From Methylotenera_A sp046594885 (lineage in GTDB: Bacteria > Pseudomonadota > Gammaproteobacteria > Burkholderiales > Methylophilaceae), in the NCBI GenBank assembly GCA_046594885.1, contig JBKJRD010000088.1:4566-68565 (forward strand): DNA of 64,000 nt. Reading direction: 5' to 3'. Below the pieces are notes generated by a model that searched no databases, was not told the DNA's origin, and saw only the letters and a list, made by a program, of their open reading frames with translations. Both the position numbers and the translations under genes were made by a program. Of the stretch, positions 16,782 through 26,309 are shown one piece after another (the stretch's first letter is position 1; each line of letters starts with the position of its first letter).

Positions 16782-17765
16782 TCAATATGTCAGCAATACG
16801 CGATAGCCAGCAACTGAAAGGTTTTGCACGTTAATAACTAAATGAATACGAATTTCTTCACGCGCAGCTATGCCTGTTTGCATATTGATATTCGTGCCTA
16901 AATACTCTTGTGGGCGGACCAGCTTTCTTAATACGGGTTTATCGTCAATATCGGTAAGCGTAAGCTCTATATTGGGAAAAGCTTGCGCGTGAACTGCATT
17001 ATTAATTAATAAACTAGAAAAGTTAATCACGCCCAGATAATCTTCACTTTCTTGCATGTCGGAATCGTCAATTGTTAACAAATTGAGATATTGCGGCAAA
17101 TTAATCTTGCACTGCAGTTGTACACAGGCTTGCTCTAGATAAGGCTTGAATTGTGGATAATGAGCAGCGATTGTAGAGCGTAAAAAATAGATGCTTTGCA
17201 GCAGCGCAACAACAATTAGCAACAGTACTGCAATAATTAACCAAATATTACGTTTTGGCTTGGTCAATTGAAACTTAGGATTGGCGGTTAAATCTTCTAT
17301 AAGGATAGGCGCTCGCACTGCATCAATATCTAAATCCACTTCAGCGGTTGAGGTAGTAATCTGGTTTTCGGTATCATGATTGGCCAATTGCAGATTGTCG
17401 TTAGAATCATTTTGAACGCTAAAGTCGGACAGACTAGGTACCTTATCTAGCACCACATTTAATACGTCGCGGATAGGTTTTTCATCTACATCATTCGTAC
17501 GCGCTGTAAGTTTTACCGTAGCAATATCAATATCTGAATCTGGCGCGTTAATAAAATCAGTGTCTGCACCTGAATCCTTCGTATATTCCGCTGCGGTGTA
17601 TTCAGCAATATTTTGATTATCGTCTGAAACTTCAGCCAGCCTATTTTTGGCATTAAATATATGACTACAATGCCCGCACTGCACTTTACCGCGATACGCT
17701 TTTAGATGATCTTTAGTTAGAAAAAACTGCGTTTGGCAGGCAGGACATGAAGTGATGAAATTCAT
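16782..17765 (-). CDS. Zinc-ribbon/DUF3426 membrane protein
   Basis: About 327 residues from the ATG at 17765. An upstream in-frame ATG at 17828 would lie deep in prmA and lacks support. An N-terminal MJ0042-type zinc ribbon (CPACQTQF...CGHCSHIF) is followed by an acidic linker, one membrane helix (about residues 172-195) and a C-terminal DUF3426 domain. This layout follows prmA in many betaproteobacteria. Its ATG overlaps the prmA stop in ATGA, so translation is coupled. Function is unknown. Confidence 0.82.
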   Translation of the reverse strand: MNFITSCPACQTQFFLTKDHLKAYRGKVQCGHCSHIFNAKNRLAEVSDDNQNIAEYTAAEYTKDSGADTDFINAPDSDIDIATVKLTARTNDVDEKPIRDVLNVVLDKVPSLSDFSVQNDSNDNLQLANHDTENQITTSTAEVDLDIDAVRAPILIEDLTANPKFQLTKPKRNIWLIIAVLLLIVVALLQSIYFLRSTIAAHYPQFKPYLEQACVQLQCKINLPQYLNLLTIDDSDMQESEDYLGVINFSSLLINNAVHAQAFPNIELTLTDIDDKPVLRKLVRPQEYLGTNINMQTGIAAREEIRIHLVINVQNLSVAGYRVLLTY

Positions 17766-18676
17766 TTTTTTGTGCCAGTGAGTAATACCCAAGCATCTTG
17801 TTGGCGCGGGGAATACATTGTGAACCACTCGCTATAACGTTCTGTTAAGGCGGCTGTTTGCGAATCTAAAATGCCAGATAAGGCTATTTGACCGCCAGTT
17901 TTGCAATATTTAGCTAAAGCGGGCGCCAACACCATGAGTGCGCTAGATAAAATATTGGCAATAACAACATCAAATGTATCGTGCGCGAATGTATTGGCAT
18001 CAAAAAAATTTACATCTACTTGATTTTGTTGCGCATTATAGTAGCTTGCTGCAATGGCTTGATCGTCTATATCTACGGCAACTACTTGCTGCGCGCCCAA
18101 CTTTTTTGCAGCAATTGCTAAAATGCCAGAGCCGCAACCATAATCCAGCACTGAATGCGCAGGCATTTTTTTTGTTAGCCAATCGAGGCATAAGTGGGTG
18201 GTAGGGTGGCTGCCTGTGCCAAAAGCCAAGCCAGGATCTAAAATGATATGAATGGCGTCTTGCTGCGCTGTTTGCAACCAATTAGGTTGGTGCCAAGTAG
18301 GCACAATCCATAGTTTATCGGTAATTTTAATAGGGTCAAATTGTGCTTGTGTAGCGCGCACCCAGTCTTGCTCTTCAATGATTTCGGTGTTGTACTGGAA
18401 TTGAGCGATGCTGGTTGTAGCGGTTAATGTTTGAATGATTTGCTCAACATCTGTGGCTGCGTCAAACATGGCAGTCACAATATTTTGCTGCCAGATACCA
18501 GGTGGTGGATACGCAATAACATCACTGCTAGGCTCGCCAAAAATAGCCTGTTCTGCCGCTGTTTCTGCAAATGCATCTTCAATACTGGCAGATAAGGCGC
18601 CTAAATCCATCAGCGCATCACTGATAGCATCTGCGTTTTGTTCGTTTGCCTGAATTTTAAGTAGTAGCCACGCCAT
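17762..18676 (-). CDS. prmA: Ribosomal protein L11 methyltransferase
   Basis: 304 residues. The C-terminal Rossmann methyltransferase has the AdoMet motif VLDYGCGSGILAIAAKK and the catalytic-loop signature VIANILSSAL, and DPGLAFGTGSHPTT precedes them. It trimethylates ribosomal protein L11. It lies 24 bp downstream of accC and overlaps the DUF3426 gene by four bases. Confidence 0.93.
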   Translation of the reverse strand: MAWLLLKIQANEQNADAISDALMDLGALSASIEDAFAETAAEQAIFGEPSSDVIAYPPPGIWQQNIVTAMFDAATDVEQIIQTLTATTSIAQFQYNTEIIEEQDWVRATQAQFDPIKITDKLWIVPTWHQPNWLQTAQQDAIHIILDPGLAFGTGSHPTTHLCLDWLTKKMPAHSVLDYGCGSGILAIAAKKLGAQQVVAVDIDDQAIAASYYNAQQNQVDVNFFDANTFAHDTFDVVIANILSSALMVLAPALAKYCKTGGQIALSGILDSQTAALTERYSEWFTMYSPRQQDAWVLLTGTKK

Positions 18677-18700
18677 CAGATATTTAACCTTTTAAGGCGG

Positions 18701-20050
18701 TTATTTATGGCTGATACCTAATTTTTGCTCAAGGTAATGAATGCTAGTGCCGCCTAAATGAAACGCGGCGTCTGCCATTAAATCTGCATGTAAAGGAATA
18801 TTGGTTTTAATGCCGTCTACCAGCATTTCAGATAATGCAATGCGCATGCGTGCTATGGCTTGCTCGCGAGTGGCGCCGTGCGTAATCAGCTTACCTATCA
18901 TCGAATCATAATGCGGCGGCACAACGTAGCCCGCATAAGCATGCGTATCAATTCTTACACCTGGACCACCTGGCATATGAAAAGTGGTTAACTTACCTGG
19001 AGATGGCACAAAGCTATAAGGATCTTCAGCGTTTATACGACATTCGATGGCATGGCCGCGCAGCTGAATATCACGTTGACGGAAAGCCAGCTTTTCACCA
19101 GCGGCTACAAAAATTTGCTGCTGAACCAAATCAATACCCGTAATCATTTCGGTTACGGTATGCTCAACCTGCAAGCGCGTGTTCATCTCAATAAAATAAA
19201 ACTCGCCGTTTTCATATAAAAATTCAAATGTACCTGCGCCGCGGTACTTAATTTTACGACAAGCCTCTGCGCAACGTTCACCGATTTTATCGCGAATTCT
19301 AGCGCTTAATAGCGGAGATGGCGCTTCTTCAATGATTTTTTGATGGCGGCGTTGCATAGAACAATCGCGATCACCCAAATATACTGCATTACCATGTTGA
19401 TCGGCTAAAATTTGAATTTCAATATGGCGTGGATTTTCTAAAAACTTTTCCATATAGACCACAGGATTACCAAAAGCTGCTTGTGCTTCTGCTTTGGTCA
19501 TATTCACAGCATTAATCAAGGCAGCTTCTGTATGAACAACCCGCATGCCACGCCCACCACCACCACCAGCTGCTTTAATGATAACGGGGTAGCCCACTTT
19601 TTTAGCGGTTTTAATGATTTCAATTGGGTCGTCAGTCAATGCGCCTTCTGAGCCTGGCACACAAGGTACGCCAGCTTTTTTCATGGTATCTTTGGCCGAG
19701 ACTTTATCACCCATTAAGCGAATCGTTTCGGCACGTGGGCCAATGAAAACAAAGCCGCTTTGTTCTACGCGCTCGGCAAAATCTGCATTTTCGGATAAAA
19801 ATCCATAACCTGGATGAATGGCCTGAGCATCGGTGACTTCGGCGGCACTAATGACTGCTGGAATATTCAGATAACTGAGATTAGAAGGCGCGGGGCCAAT
19901 ACATACCGATTCATCGGCCAATTTAACGTATTTAGCATCTTTATCGGCAACAGAGTGAACTGCAACTGTTTTAACACCTAGCTCGCGACAAGCGCGCTGC
20001 ACGCGTAAAGCGATTTCGCCGCGGTTAGCGATTAATATCTTTTCAAACAT
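18701..20050 (-). CDS. accC: Biotin carboxylase subunit of acetyl-CoA carboxylase
   Basis: 449 residues, the standard length. The N-terminal MFEKILIANRGEIALRVQRAC, the ATP-grasp glycine loop KAAGGGGGRGMRVV and FIEMNTRLQVEHTVTE are all present. It carboxylates the biotin on AccB, the first step of malonyl-CoA synthesis for fatty acids. It follows accB with a 20-bp gap, as in most proteobacteria. Confidence 0.96.
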   Translation of the reverse strand: MFEKILIANRGEIALRVQRACRELGVKTVAVHSVADKDAKYVKLADESVCIGPAPSNLSYLNIPAVISAAEVTDAQAIHPGYGFLSENADFAERVEQSGFVFIGPRAETIRLMGDKVSAKDTMKKAGVPCVPGSEGALTDDPIEIIKTAKKVGYPVIIKAAGGGGGRGMRVVHTEAALINAVNMTKAEAQAAFGNPVVYMEKFLENPRHIEIQILADQHGNAVYLGDRDCSMQRRHQKIIEEAPSPLLSARIRDKIGERCAEACRKIKYRGAGTFEFLYENGEFYFIEMNTRLQVEHTVTEMITGIDLVQQQIFVAAGEKLAFRQRDIQLRGHAIECRINAEDPYSFVPSPGKLTTFHMPGGPGVRIDTHAYAGYVVPPHYDSMIGKLITHGATREQAIARMRIALSEMLVDGIKTNIPLHADLMADAAFHLGGTSIHYLEQKLGISHK

Positions 20051-20070
20051 ATCGTATCAACCAATCGCAA

Positions 20071-20523
20071 TTATTCAATAATAAATAAGGGCTCGCCATA
20101 TTCAACTGGCTGGCCGTTTTCTAGTAATATTTTTTTCACTACGCCAGCGACGTCAGATTCAATCTCATTTAATAGTTTCATCGCTTCGATAATGCATAAG
20201 GTATCGCCTACCGCAACTTTAGAACCCACATCTACAAATGCTTTCGCGTCAGGCGACGATGAGCGATAAAAGGTGCCAACCATTGGCGATTTGACACTGT
20301 GGCCTTCCGCTTCTGCCGCAACTGGGGCAGACACTGGTGGCACGGGCGCAGATTGCGCGATAGCAGATATTGGCGGCGCAGTCATATATTGCATGCTAGG
20401 CGCTTGGCTTGGCATTAACGCACGACTGATACGCACTTTCTCTTCACCTTCGGTCAGCTCCAGCTCAGAAATACCAGATTCTTCGACCAAATCGATTAAT
20501 TTTTTAAGTTTACGTAAATCCAT
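20071..20523 (-). CDS. accB: Biotin carboxyl carrier protein
   Basis: 150 residues: N-terminal MDLRKLKKLIDLVEESGISELE, a Pro/Ala-rich linker (about 45-75) and a biotinyl domain with the modified lysine in IEAMKLLNEIE. It carries carboxybiotin between AccC and the carboxyltransferase. It is first in the accB-accC-prmA group and 72 bp after aroQ. Confidence 0.95.
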   Translation of the reverse strand: MDLRKLKKLIDLVEESGISELELTEGEEKVRISRALMPSQAPSMQYMTAPPISAIAQSAPVPPVSAPVAAEAEGHSVKSPMVGTFYRSSSPDAKAFVDVGSKVAVGDTLCIIEAMKLLNEIESDVAGVVKKILLENGQPVEYGEPLFIIE

Positions 20524-20595
20524 AATAACCTCTGTATTAACTTAATATTGATTGTTAAATGTATGAAATGTGGTTGTAAAATCGAGCATTAAAGA

Positions 20596-21054
20596 TTACT
20601 TAACATCGTTTTTATTGCAATAATGCATGGCGTATTGTAATGCTGCATAATAACCTTCAGCGCCTAAACCACTGATCACCCCAACGGCAATATCGCTAAA
20701 ATAAGAGTGATGCCTAAAACTTTCACGGGCATAAACATTGGATAAATGCACTTCGATAAATGGCGTTTTAATGGCCGAAAGTGCATCACGAATAGCAACA
20801 GAAGTATGGGTGAAGGCAGCAGGATTGATAATAATAAAATCGACAACATTGACAGCATGGGACTGAATTTTAGCGACAATGTCAGCTTCGCTATTGCTTT
20901 GAAAAGTCTCTAGACCAATGGCGTTTTGTTGCGCAACTGCACTGAGTTGGGCATTGATAATATCAAGCGTTAAATTGCCGTAATGCTCAGGCTCTCGTAA
21001 ACCAAGCAAATTAAGGTTCGGTCCGTTTAACACCAATACGCGTTTAGTGTTCAT
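20596..21054 (-). CDS. aroQ: Type II 3-dehydroquinate dehydratase
   Basis: 152 residues with the type II signature LNGPNLNLLGLREPEHYG, the catalytic Tyr (about residue 25) and the ININPAAFTHTSVA and EVHLSNVYARESFRHHS loops. It performs the third step of the shikimate pathway. aroQ-accB-accC is a common conserved order. Confidence 0.95.
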   Translation of the reverse strand: MNTKRVLVLNGPNLNLLGLREPEHYGNLTLDIINAQLSAVAQQNAIGLETFQSNSEADIVAKIQSHAVNVVDFIIINPAAFTHTSVAIRDALSAIKTPFIEVHLSNVYARESFRHHSYFSDIAVGVISGLGAEGYYAALQYAMHYCNKNDVK

Positions 21055-21151
21055 GTTAACAACAAAACAGCTAAATGATTTTGCGTGAAATAGTATTCAT
21101 GACGAATTTGCATGCTAGCAAGTTTGCCGAACTTAAACCCTTTTGTCCAGC

Positions 21152-21176
21152 AAATTCACCGTAGATAGGTGAATTT
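21152..21176. terminator. Hairpin between tlpA-like gene and aroQ
   Basis: AAATTCACC (21152-21160) pairs perfectly with GGTGAATTT (21168-21176) around a seven-base loop. No long T-run is present, so termination is possible but not certain. Leftward transcripts from the aroQ side do not need it, and it probably separates the aroQ promoter from other transcription. Confidence 0.35.
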
Positions 21177-21244
21177 TAAGCGAAGTTAACTAGAAAAAAT
21201 CTTAAGTGATTGAATGTTAACTGTTATTTTACTATACAAATTAA

Positions 21245-21793
21245 TCATCCAGTTTTTATCGTGGTTTTTAGTGTTTGTTCTAATAATGACTTAGTCACGC
21301 GACCAAAGTAGGCTTTAATTAACGTGCCATCAGCATCAATTATCACGGTATAAGGTAACACACCTTTGTTGTTGCCCAAGCTCGCTGCTAAGTCCATTCC
21401 TTGCATTTCGGCTGCAAACAGTGGATAGCTAACTTTGGTCTGTTTTAAAAAGTCGTTAATCGCGGCGACATCTTCAATCGCCACGCCCAAAACAACGACA
21501 TTACGATCTTTATATTCGGCATGCAATTCTGATAATTCAGGCATCTCTTCGCGACAAGGCTCGCACCAGCTTGCCCAAAAATTAAGCACCACCACTTTTC
21601 CAGCATATTGTTTTAAAGCTTGTGGTTGACTATTTTCATCTAGAAAATGAGCAGCAAACAAAGCCTGAGTAGGTTGCTTGTTGCCATCTTCAATTTGTGT
21701 ATTCAGAAAAAAATAGCTAATGGCAAAACCTAGTGCCATCATTAATATAAGATAAAAAATCGGCGTTTTTATTTTGTTAAAAAATTGGCGCAT
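21245..21793 (-). CDS. TlpA/ResA-like membrane-anchored thioredoxin
   Basis: 182 residues with one N-terminal membrane anchor (about 10-30) and a thioredoxin fold carrying WASWCEPCREEMPELSE. The periplasmic CxxC probably reduces disulfides, for example in cytochrome c maturation. Its start codon overlaps the dsbD stop (TAATG), so it is translated with DsbD, its likely electron donor. Confidence 0.88.
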   Translation of the reverse strand: MRQFFNKIKTPIFYLILMMALGFAISYFFLNTQIEDGNKQPTQALFAAHFLDENSQPQALKQYAGKVVVLNFWASWCEPCREEMPELSELHAEYKDRNVVVLGVAIEDVAAINDFLKQTKVSYPLFAAEMQGMDLAASLGNNKGVLPYTVIIDADGTLIKAYFGRVTKSLLEQTLKTTIKTG

Positions 21794-23424
21794 TATGCTG
21801 GGTTAACCTTATCAAGAATTTTTAAGAAATCACGCTTGTTTTTATAGCCAATCACTTTGGGTTTGATTTCATCACCTGTATGATCAAAAAAGATAATGCC
21901 AGGCGGGCCAAATAAGCCAAAGCGTTTCAGCAACGCTTGGTCGGCGTCATTATTTTCAGTCACATCTGCTTGCAATAAAACCGTATCTTTTAACGCGGCT
22001 TTTACTTTCTCATCACTAAAGGTAAATTTTTCCATTTCTTTGCAGGCAATACACCAATCGGCATAAAAATCCAGCATAACGATCTTGCCGTTTGCAGATT
22101 GAATAGCGGCATCTAACTCTGCTACATTGTTGATGCGCGTAAATGGCAGGTGACGTTCAGCTGAATTGCCGATTAATTGATTGATTGGCGTAGTTATATT
22201 GGCGGGTAACACTGGCCAAACAAAATAAGCCGCCATGGCTAACATTAATACACCAAAAAAATTGCGGATAATATTCATCCAGCCACCCGCTTTGGGCAAC
22301 AAACTGCCAGCAGATGCGCCAATTAACAATAAAGGCACGCCCATACCGATTGCTAATGCAAATAAACCCACACCACCTAAAAACACATTATGTGTTTGCC
22401 CAATATAAATGAGCGCGCCTGCTAGTGGCGCGGCTACACAGGGGCTAACGATTAGCGCAGATAACACGCCCATCACAAACACGCCCAAAAATTCTCCACC
22501 TTTTAATTTTTGACTAGCGCCTAAAATTTTGTTTTCAAAAGCAGCGGGTAATTTAAGCTCGTAAAACCCAAACATTGAGAAAGCGAGCGCCACAAAAACC
22601 AGCGCAGTAGCACTTAATACCCAAGCATTTTGCAAGGACTGACTGAGTAAATTGCCAGATAAGCCTGCCGCTATGCCAGCTAACGTGTAACTTAACGCCA
22701 TACCCAAAACGTATGCAACGGACAAGCAAAATGCATGTAATTTACATTTTTTGCCGCTTTTAGCTTGGCTGCCCACAATAATGCTGGATAAGATTGGAAT
22801 CATCGGCAACACACAAGGCGTGAACGAGAGCAACAAGCCAGCAATAAAAAATGCGCCGATAATAAGCCACAAATTGCCGCCTTTTAAAGCCAGGGTTGTT
22901 TTGTCGTCATTGGTGTTTGAAACGGCCACATTTGAAGCGCTTTCAGCACCAGTTGAAAGCCCAATTGCAATTACTTTGGTAACGGGCGCATAGCACAAAC
23001 CTTTTTCACTACAGCCTTGGTAAGTGGCATGAATGACTGGATTGTTAGCGGCACTTAACACTATTTTTGCATCAAATTCGTGATGATAAACTTCTTGCTT
23101 GCCAAAATTTGGGTCATCTTTTATATCGCCAGCTGGCAAGCTGACCGATTCTATTTTGCCAGTGCTGGCATCTTTAATCACAAACTTAATGCGCTCTTTA
23201 TATAAATAATAGCCAGGCACAATTTTAAAGTTAGCATTTAAATTTTGCGCATTTAGAGTGGTTAAGTCTAGCTTAAACGCCACATCTGGCGACAAAAACT
23301 CTTCTTCTTGAATGTCATCAACAAATGCATTTCTGCCAGCAGAACTTGTTTCGCCCGCATGCAACAACGGCAACATTAGAGTTGTCATAAAAGCGATTAC
23401 AATTGTGTTCAATAAGTGTTTCAA
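21793..23424 (-). CDS. dsbD: Thiol:disulfide interchange protein DsbD
   Basis: 543 residues: signal peptide, periplasmic alpha domain (about 35-150, with GCSEKGLCYAP), eight-helix membrane domain with the redox Cys in SFTPCVLPMIP and SPCVAAPLAG, and a C-terminal thioredoxin domain with YADWCIACKEMEKFTF. It moves electrons from cytoplasmic thioredoxin to periplasmic acceptors. A copy of the dispersed GTTAAGT motif lies inside, at 23053-23062. Confidence 0.94.
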   Translation of the reverse strand: MKHLLNTIVIAFMTTLMLPLLHAGETSSAGRNAFVDDIQEEEFLSPDVAFKLDLTTLNAQNLNANFKIVPGYYLYKERIKFVIKDASTGKIESVSLPAGDIKDDPNFGKQEVYHHEFDAKIVLSAANNPVIHATYQGCSEKGLCYAPVTKVIAIGLSTGAESASNVAVSNTNDDKTTLALKGGNLWLIIGAFFIAGLLLSFTPCVLPMIPILSSIIVGSQAKSGKKCKLHAFCLSVAYVLGMALSYTLAGIAAGLSGNLLSQSLQNAWVLSATALVFVALAFSMFGFYELKLPAAFENKILGASQKLKGGEFLGVFVMGVLSALIVSPCVAAPLAGALIYIGQTHNVFLGGVGLFALAIGMGVPLLLIGASAGSLLPKAGGWMNIIRNFFGVLMLAMAAYFVWPVLPANITTPINQLIGNSAERHLPFTRINNVAELDAAIQSANGKIVMLDFYADWCIACKEMEKFTFSDEKVKAALKDTVLLQADVTENNDADQALLKRFGLFGPPGIIFFDHTGDEIKPKVIGYKNKRDFLKILDKVNPA

Positions 23425-23530
23425 ATAATGCTCCGCTGCATATTAATATCGTCAATGTTAAAGGCAGCGGTTGTAAATGCTGTACTTAACCCCCAATTAG
23501 TTGAATAAATTGGTCAGAAAGTTCTTGAAT

Positions 23531-23989
23531 ATGCGTTTTTTAATAGGTTTAATTTTACTCGCTTTTCCGTTTGCCGAGCTATTTTTGCTGATTAGCCTTG
23601 CAGATGAATACGGCTGGTGGCTGCTACTTTATTTAGTCGTGATTGGATTCTTGGGCTTACAATTAATTCGTGGTGAAAAATTATTGCTAAGCGCTAAAAT
23701 GATGCAAAGCTTAGCTTCAGGCGGTAATCCAGTTAAAACGATCATAGGCAGTGCACGCAATATGATTGCAGGCATGCTATTTATCATACCAGGCGTCATT
23801 ACAGATATGATTGCTGTCATTTTGTTATGCATGCCAACTAATAAGCCAAGCAAAAACAGCAGCAATAACCCATTTGAACAGCCTTTTGAACAAGCACAAT
23901 ATCAACAAAATACAAACGCTAAAGCCGCCAATGATGATGTAATTGAAGGCGAATATTCGCATGTACAAGACGATAACGATCAGAAATAA
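23531..23989 (+). CDS. fxsA: FxsA-family membrane protein
   Basis: 152 residues starting MRFLIGLILLAFPFAELFLL. A TTG 30 bp earlier is in frame but adds residues not usual for the family. Three or so membrane helices are followed by an Asn/Gln-rich cytoplasmic tail. The family is named for suppression of phage T7 exclusion when overproduced in E. coli; its housekeeping role is unknown. Confidence 0.82.
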   Translation: MRFLIGLILLAFPFAELFLLISLADEYGWWLLLYLVVIGFLGLQLIRGEKLLLSAKMMQSLASGGNPVKTIIGSARNMIAGMLFIIPGVITDMIAVILLCMPTNKPSKNSSNNPFEQPFEQAQYQQNTNAKAANDDVIEGEYSHVQDDNDQK

Positions 23990-24009
23990 TCATTAAAAGT
24001 GTGCAAAAC

Positions 24010-25041
24010 ATGAACAAAGTGACCATTAAAAATAGCGGCCATACATTTGAAGTTCGGCCAAGTCAAACCGTGTTAGAGGCCGCGATTGAAGCGGGTATCA
24101 ACCTGCCGTACGGCTGCCGAAATGGCGCCTGTGGCGCATGTAAAGCCGAGCTGATTACTGGCAAAGTGATGCATGATGATTACCAAGGTAGCGCAATGAG
24201 TGATGCTGAATTGGCTGCTGGCAATACACTTTTATGCTGCGCAAGGCCTTTGGAAGACTTAACCATTGAATGCCGTGAAGTGGGTGGATTGGCAGGCATT
24301 AAACCGCGCATTTTACCTGCGCGCGTGGCCAAAAAAGAACAGCTTGCACATGATGTTATCGCTTTACATTTGCAGTTACCCGCAAGTGAGCGCTTACAAT
24401 TTAAAGCGGGTCAATATATAGAATTTATTTTAAAAGATGGCAAACGCCGCGCTTTTTCAATCGCCAATGCGCCGCACGATAGCGAATTTTTACAATTGCA
24501 TATTCGCGTAATTGCCGGTGGCGTATTTAGCCAATATGTGGAAAAAGAACTACAAGAAAAAGCCATATTGCGCTTAGAGGCACCATTTGGCAGCTTTTTC
24601 TTGCGCGAAGATTCTAACAAGCCGATTATTATGATCGCTGGCGGCACAGGTTTTGCGCCTGTAAAAGGCATGATAGAACACATGTTGCATAACAATATTC
24701 AGCGCGACATTGTTCTCTATCGCGGCGCGCGGCAATTACGCGATTTATATATGCACGATATGTGCGAAAAATGGGCAAACTTAACGCCCAATATTACTTA
24801 TATTCCTGTGCTATCTGAACCTGAGGATAGTGATAATTGGCTAGGCAGAACAGGTTTGGTGCATCAAGCAGTTTTGGATGATTTTAAAGTGTTAAGTGCT
24901 TACCAAGCTTATGCTTGCGGCGCACCAGCGATGGTCGATATTGCGCATCAAACCTTTGTACAGCAAGGCTTAAATGCGGATGAATTTTTTAGTGACGCGT
25001 TTACGTTTGCTAATCCAGCGCCAAAAGTCGTCAGCGTTTAA
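24010..25041 (+). CDS. 2Fe-2S ferredoxin/FNR-type flavin reductase
   Basis: About 343 residues from ATG at 24010; a GTG at 24001 is an alternative. An N-terminal plant-type ferredoxin domain with PYGCRNGACGACKAE and a later Cys (LLCCARP) is followed by an FAD domain (RAFSIANAP) and an NAD-binding domain (IMIAGGTGFAPVKGM and the terminal YACGAPAMVD). In betaproteobacteria this gene is often labelled CDP-6-deoxy-delta-3,4-glucoseen reductase, but no deoxysugar genes are nearby. It is better described as an electron-transfer reductase for an unknown oxygenase or reductase partner. Confidence 0.85.
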   Translation: MNKVTIKNSGHTFEVRPSQTVLEAAIEAGINLPYGCRNGACGACKAELITGKVMHDDYQGSAMSDAELAAGNTLLCCARPLEDLTIECREVGGLAGIKPRILPARVAKKEQLAHDVIALHLQLPASERLQFKAGQYIEFILKDGKRRAFSIANAPHDSEFLQLHIRVIAGGVFSQYVEKELQEKAILRLEAPFGSFFLREDSNKPIIMIAGGTGFAPVKGMIEHMLHNNIQRDIVLYRGARQLRDLYMHDMCEKWANLTPNITYIPVLSEPEDSDNWLGRTGLVHQAVLDDFKVLSAYQAYACGAPAMVDIAHQTFVQQGLNADEFFSDAFTFANPAPKVVSV

Positions 25042-25078
25042 TGTTGTTATTGATTTAGTTTAATCAATATATTTTTGA

Positions 25079-25453
25079 TTAAAGCAGCGCATAACCTGCC
25101 TCAAAAGGACAAACAACCGAAATAAAGATCAACGGCTCACTGCCACAATTTAATACTCCGTGCACTTCATTTTCATGTGCAACCACCACATCACCTGCAC
25201 TAATGATGTGCATAGTGCCCGTTGCATCAGTTTGATAGTGGCCCGAGCCAGCCAATATGGTCCAAGTATCTTGTCCTAGTGGATGCACGTGTGCTGAGAT
25301 ACGCTGTTGCGGCCTAACATACCACGCAACCACAGTAGCATGGCTGGACTCAGTGATCACAGAGCGTATTGGCTCAGCATCATTTTGCTGCATAAAATCT
25401 GCACTTTTAAAAATTCTAGACGCGATTTGCTTATATTGTTCAGATTCAGCCAT
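25079..25453 (-). CDS. Small single-domain cupin
   Basis: 124 residues folding as a cupin: the first motif HVHPLGQDTWTILAGSGHYQ and the second motif DVVVAHENEVHGVLNC provide His ligands for a metal. Its substrate or regulatory role cannot be told. It is followed leftward by no partner and is 43 bp downstream of hemD-side sequence on the same strand. Confidence 0.75.
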   Translation of the reverse strand: MAESEQYKQIASRIFKSADFMQQNDAEPIRSVITESSHATVVAWYVRPQQRISAHVHPLGQDTWTILAGSGHYQTDATGTMHIISAGDVVVAHENEVHGVLNCGSEPLIFISVVCPFEAGYALL

Positions 25454-25495
25454 TAGTTACCCCCATTAATGGATGCAAAAGAGCAAAAATCGTAC

Positions 25496-26296
25496 CTAGA
25501 AATTGGCAGTGATTGTTTGCAGCATGGCATCGTCTCCTGAGGTGGCTGCTATTTTAACGTTTAGTTTCAGGGTTAATGGTAACTCGGCAACCCGTGCATG
25601 ATTCACAAATAGAGTCACATTTTTTAACCACTCTGCATCGCCCGCCAAATCTAACAAGTGGCGCATGGCCTCACTGCTGGTCACCACAATGCCGTGCAGT
25701 TTTTTTTCATTCCACAGCTGTGCTAATACATCACAGTTGGTTTGCGGGTTAATGCGTTGATAGCATTCGGCAAAACTAACCGTCGCGCCACGCGCACGTA
25801 AAGTTTCTGCTAACACATCACGGCCGCCAATGCCGCGAAAAATCAGCATTTTTTTAGCGTTAACTGCCTGCATTTCAGGTAAAGCCAACAAAGATTCAGA
25901 GTCAAAACGCACTTTATTTTCTTCGCCCGCTTGCACATGGCTAAGCGGAGTGAACACTTTTTTTACACCAAAATCTTGCAACTCTAAAGCAGTCACTGGG
26001 CCAATTGCAGCAAATTGTAAGTTTGCTGGAATACCTTGTTTAATGAGGTACGGCATTGCATTTTGCACGGCGTTGCTACTGATAAAAATCGCCCAATCAT
26101 ATTGGTTAGCTGCTGCAATCACTGTTTCAAATTGGCGGTAATCATTAAGTGGCGTAATTTCAATTAACGGAAATAAAATCGGCAAGCCGCCAGCTTGAGT
26201 AATCAGCGCACTTAGTTTTTTGGCTTGTTCAACTGGGCGGGTGATAATGATACCAATGCCTGTGAGCGTTTTTTGAATTTGTGGGTGATCGGACAT
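25496..26296 (-). CDS. hemD: Uroporphyrinogen-III synthase
   Basis: 266 residues with the loosely conserved HemD fold: GIIITRPVEQAKKLSALI near the N-terminus, DWAIFISSNAVQNA and GIVVTSSEAMRHLLDL in the two lobes. It cyclises hydroxymethylbilane to uroporphyrinogen III. It directly follows hemC, which makes its substrate. Confidence 0.9.
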   Translation of the reverse strand: MSDHPQIQKTLTGIGIIITRPVEQAKKLSALITQAGGLPILFPLIEITPLNDYRQFETVIAAANQYDWAIFISSNAVQNAMPYLIKQGIPANLQFAAIGPVTALELQDFGVKKVFTPLSHVQAGEENKVRFDSESLLALPEMQAVNAKKMLIFRGIGGRDVLAETLRARGATVSFAECYQRINPQTNCDVLAQLWNEKKLHGIVVTSSEAMRHLLDLAGDAEWLKNVTLFVNHARVAELPLTLKLNVKIAATSGDDAMLQTITANF

Positions 26297-26309
26297 GCTA
26301 AAACAAAAC

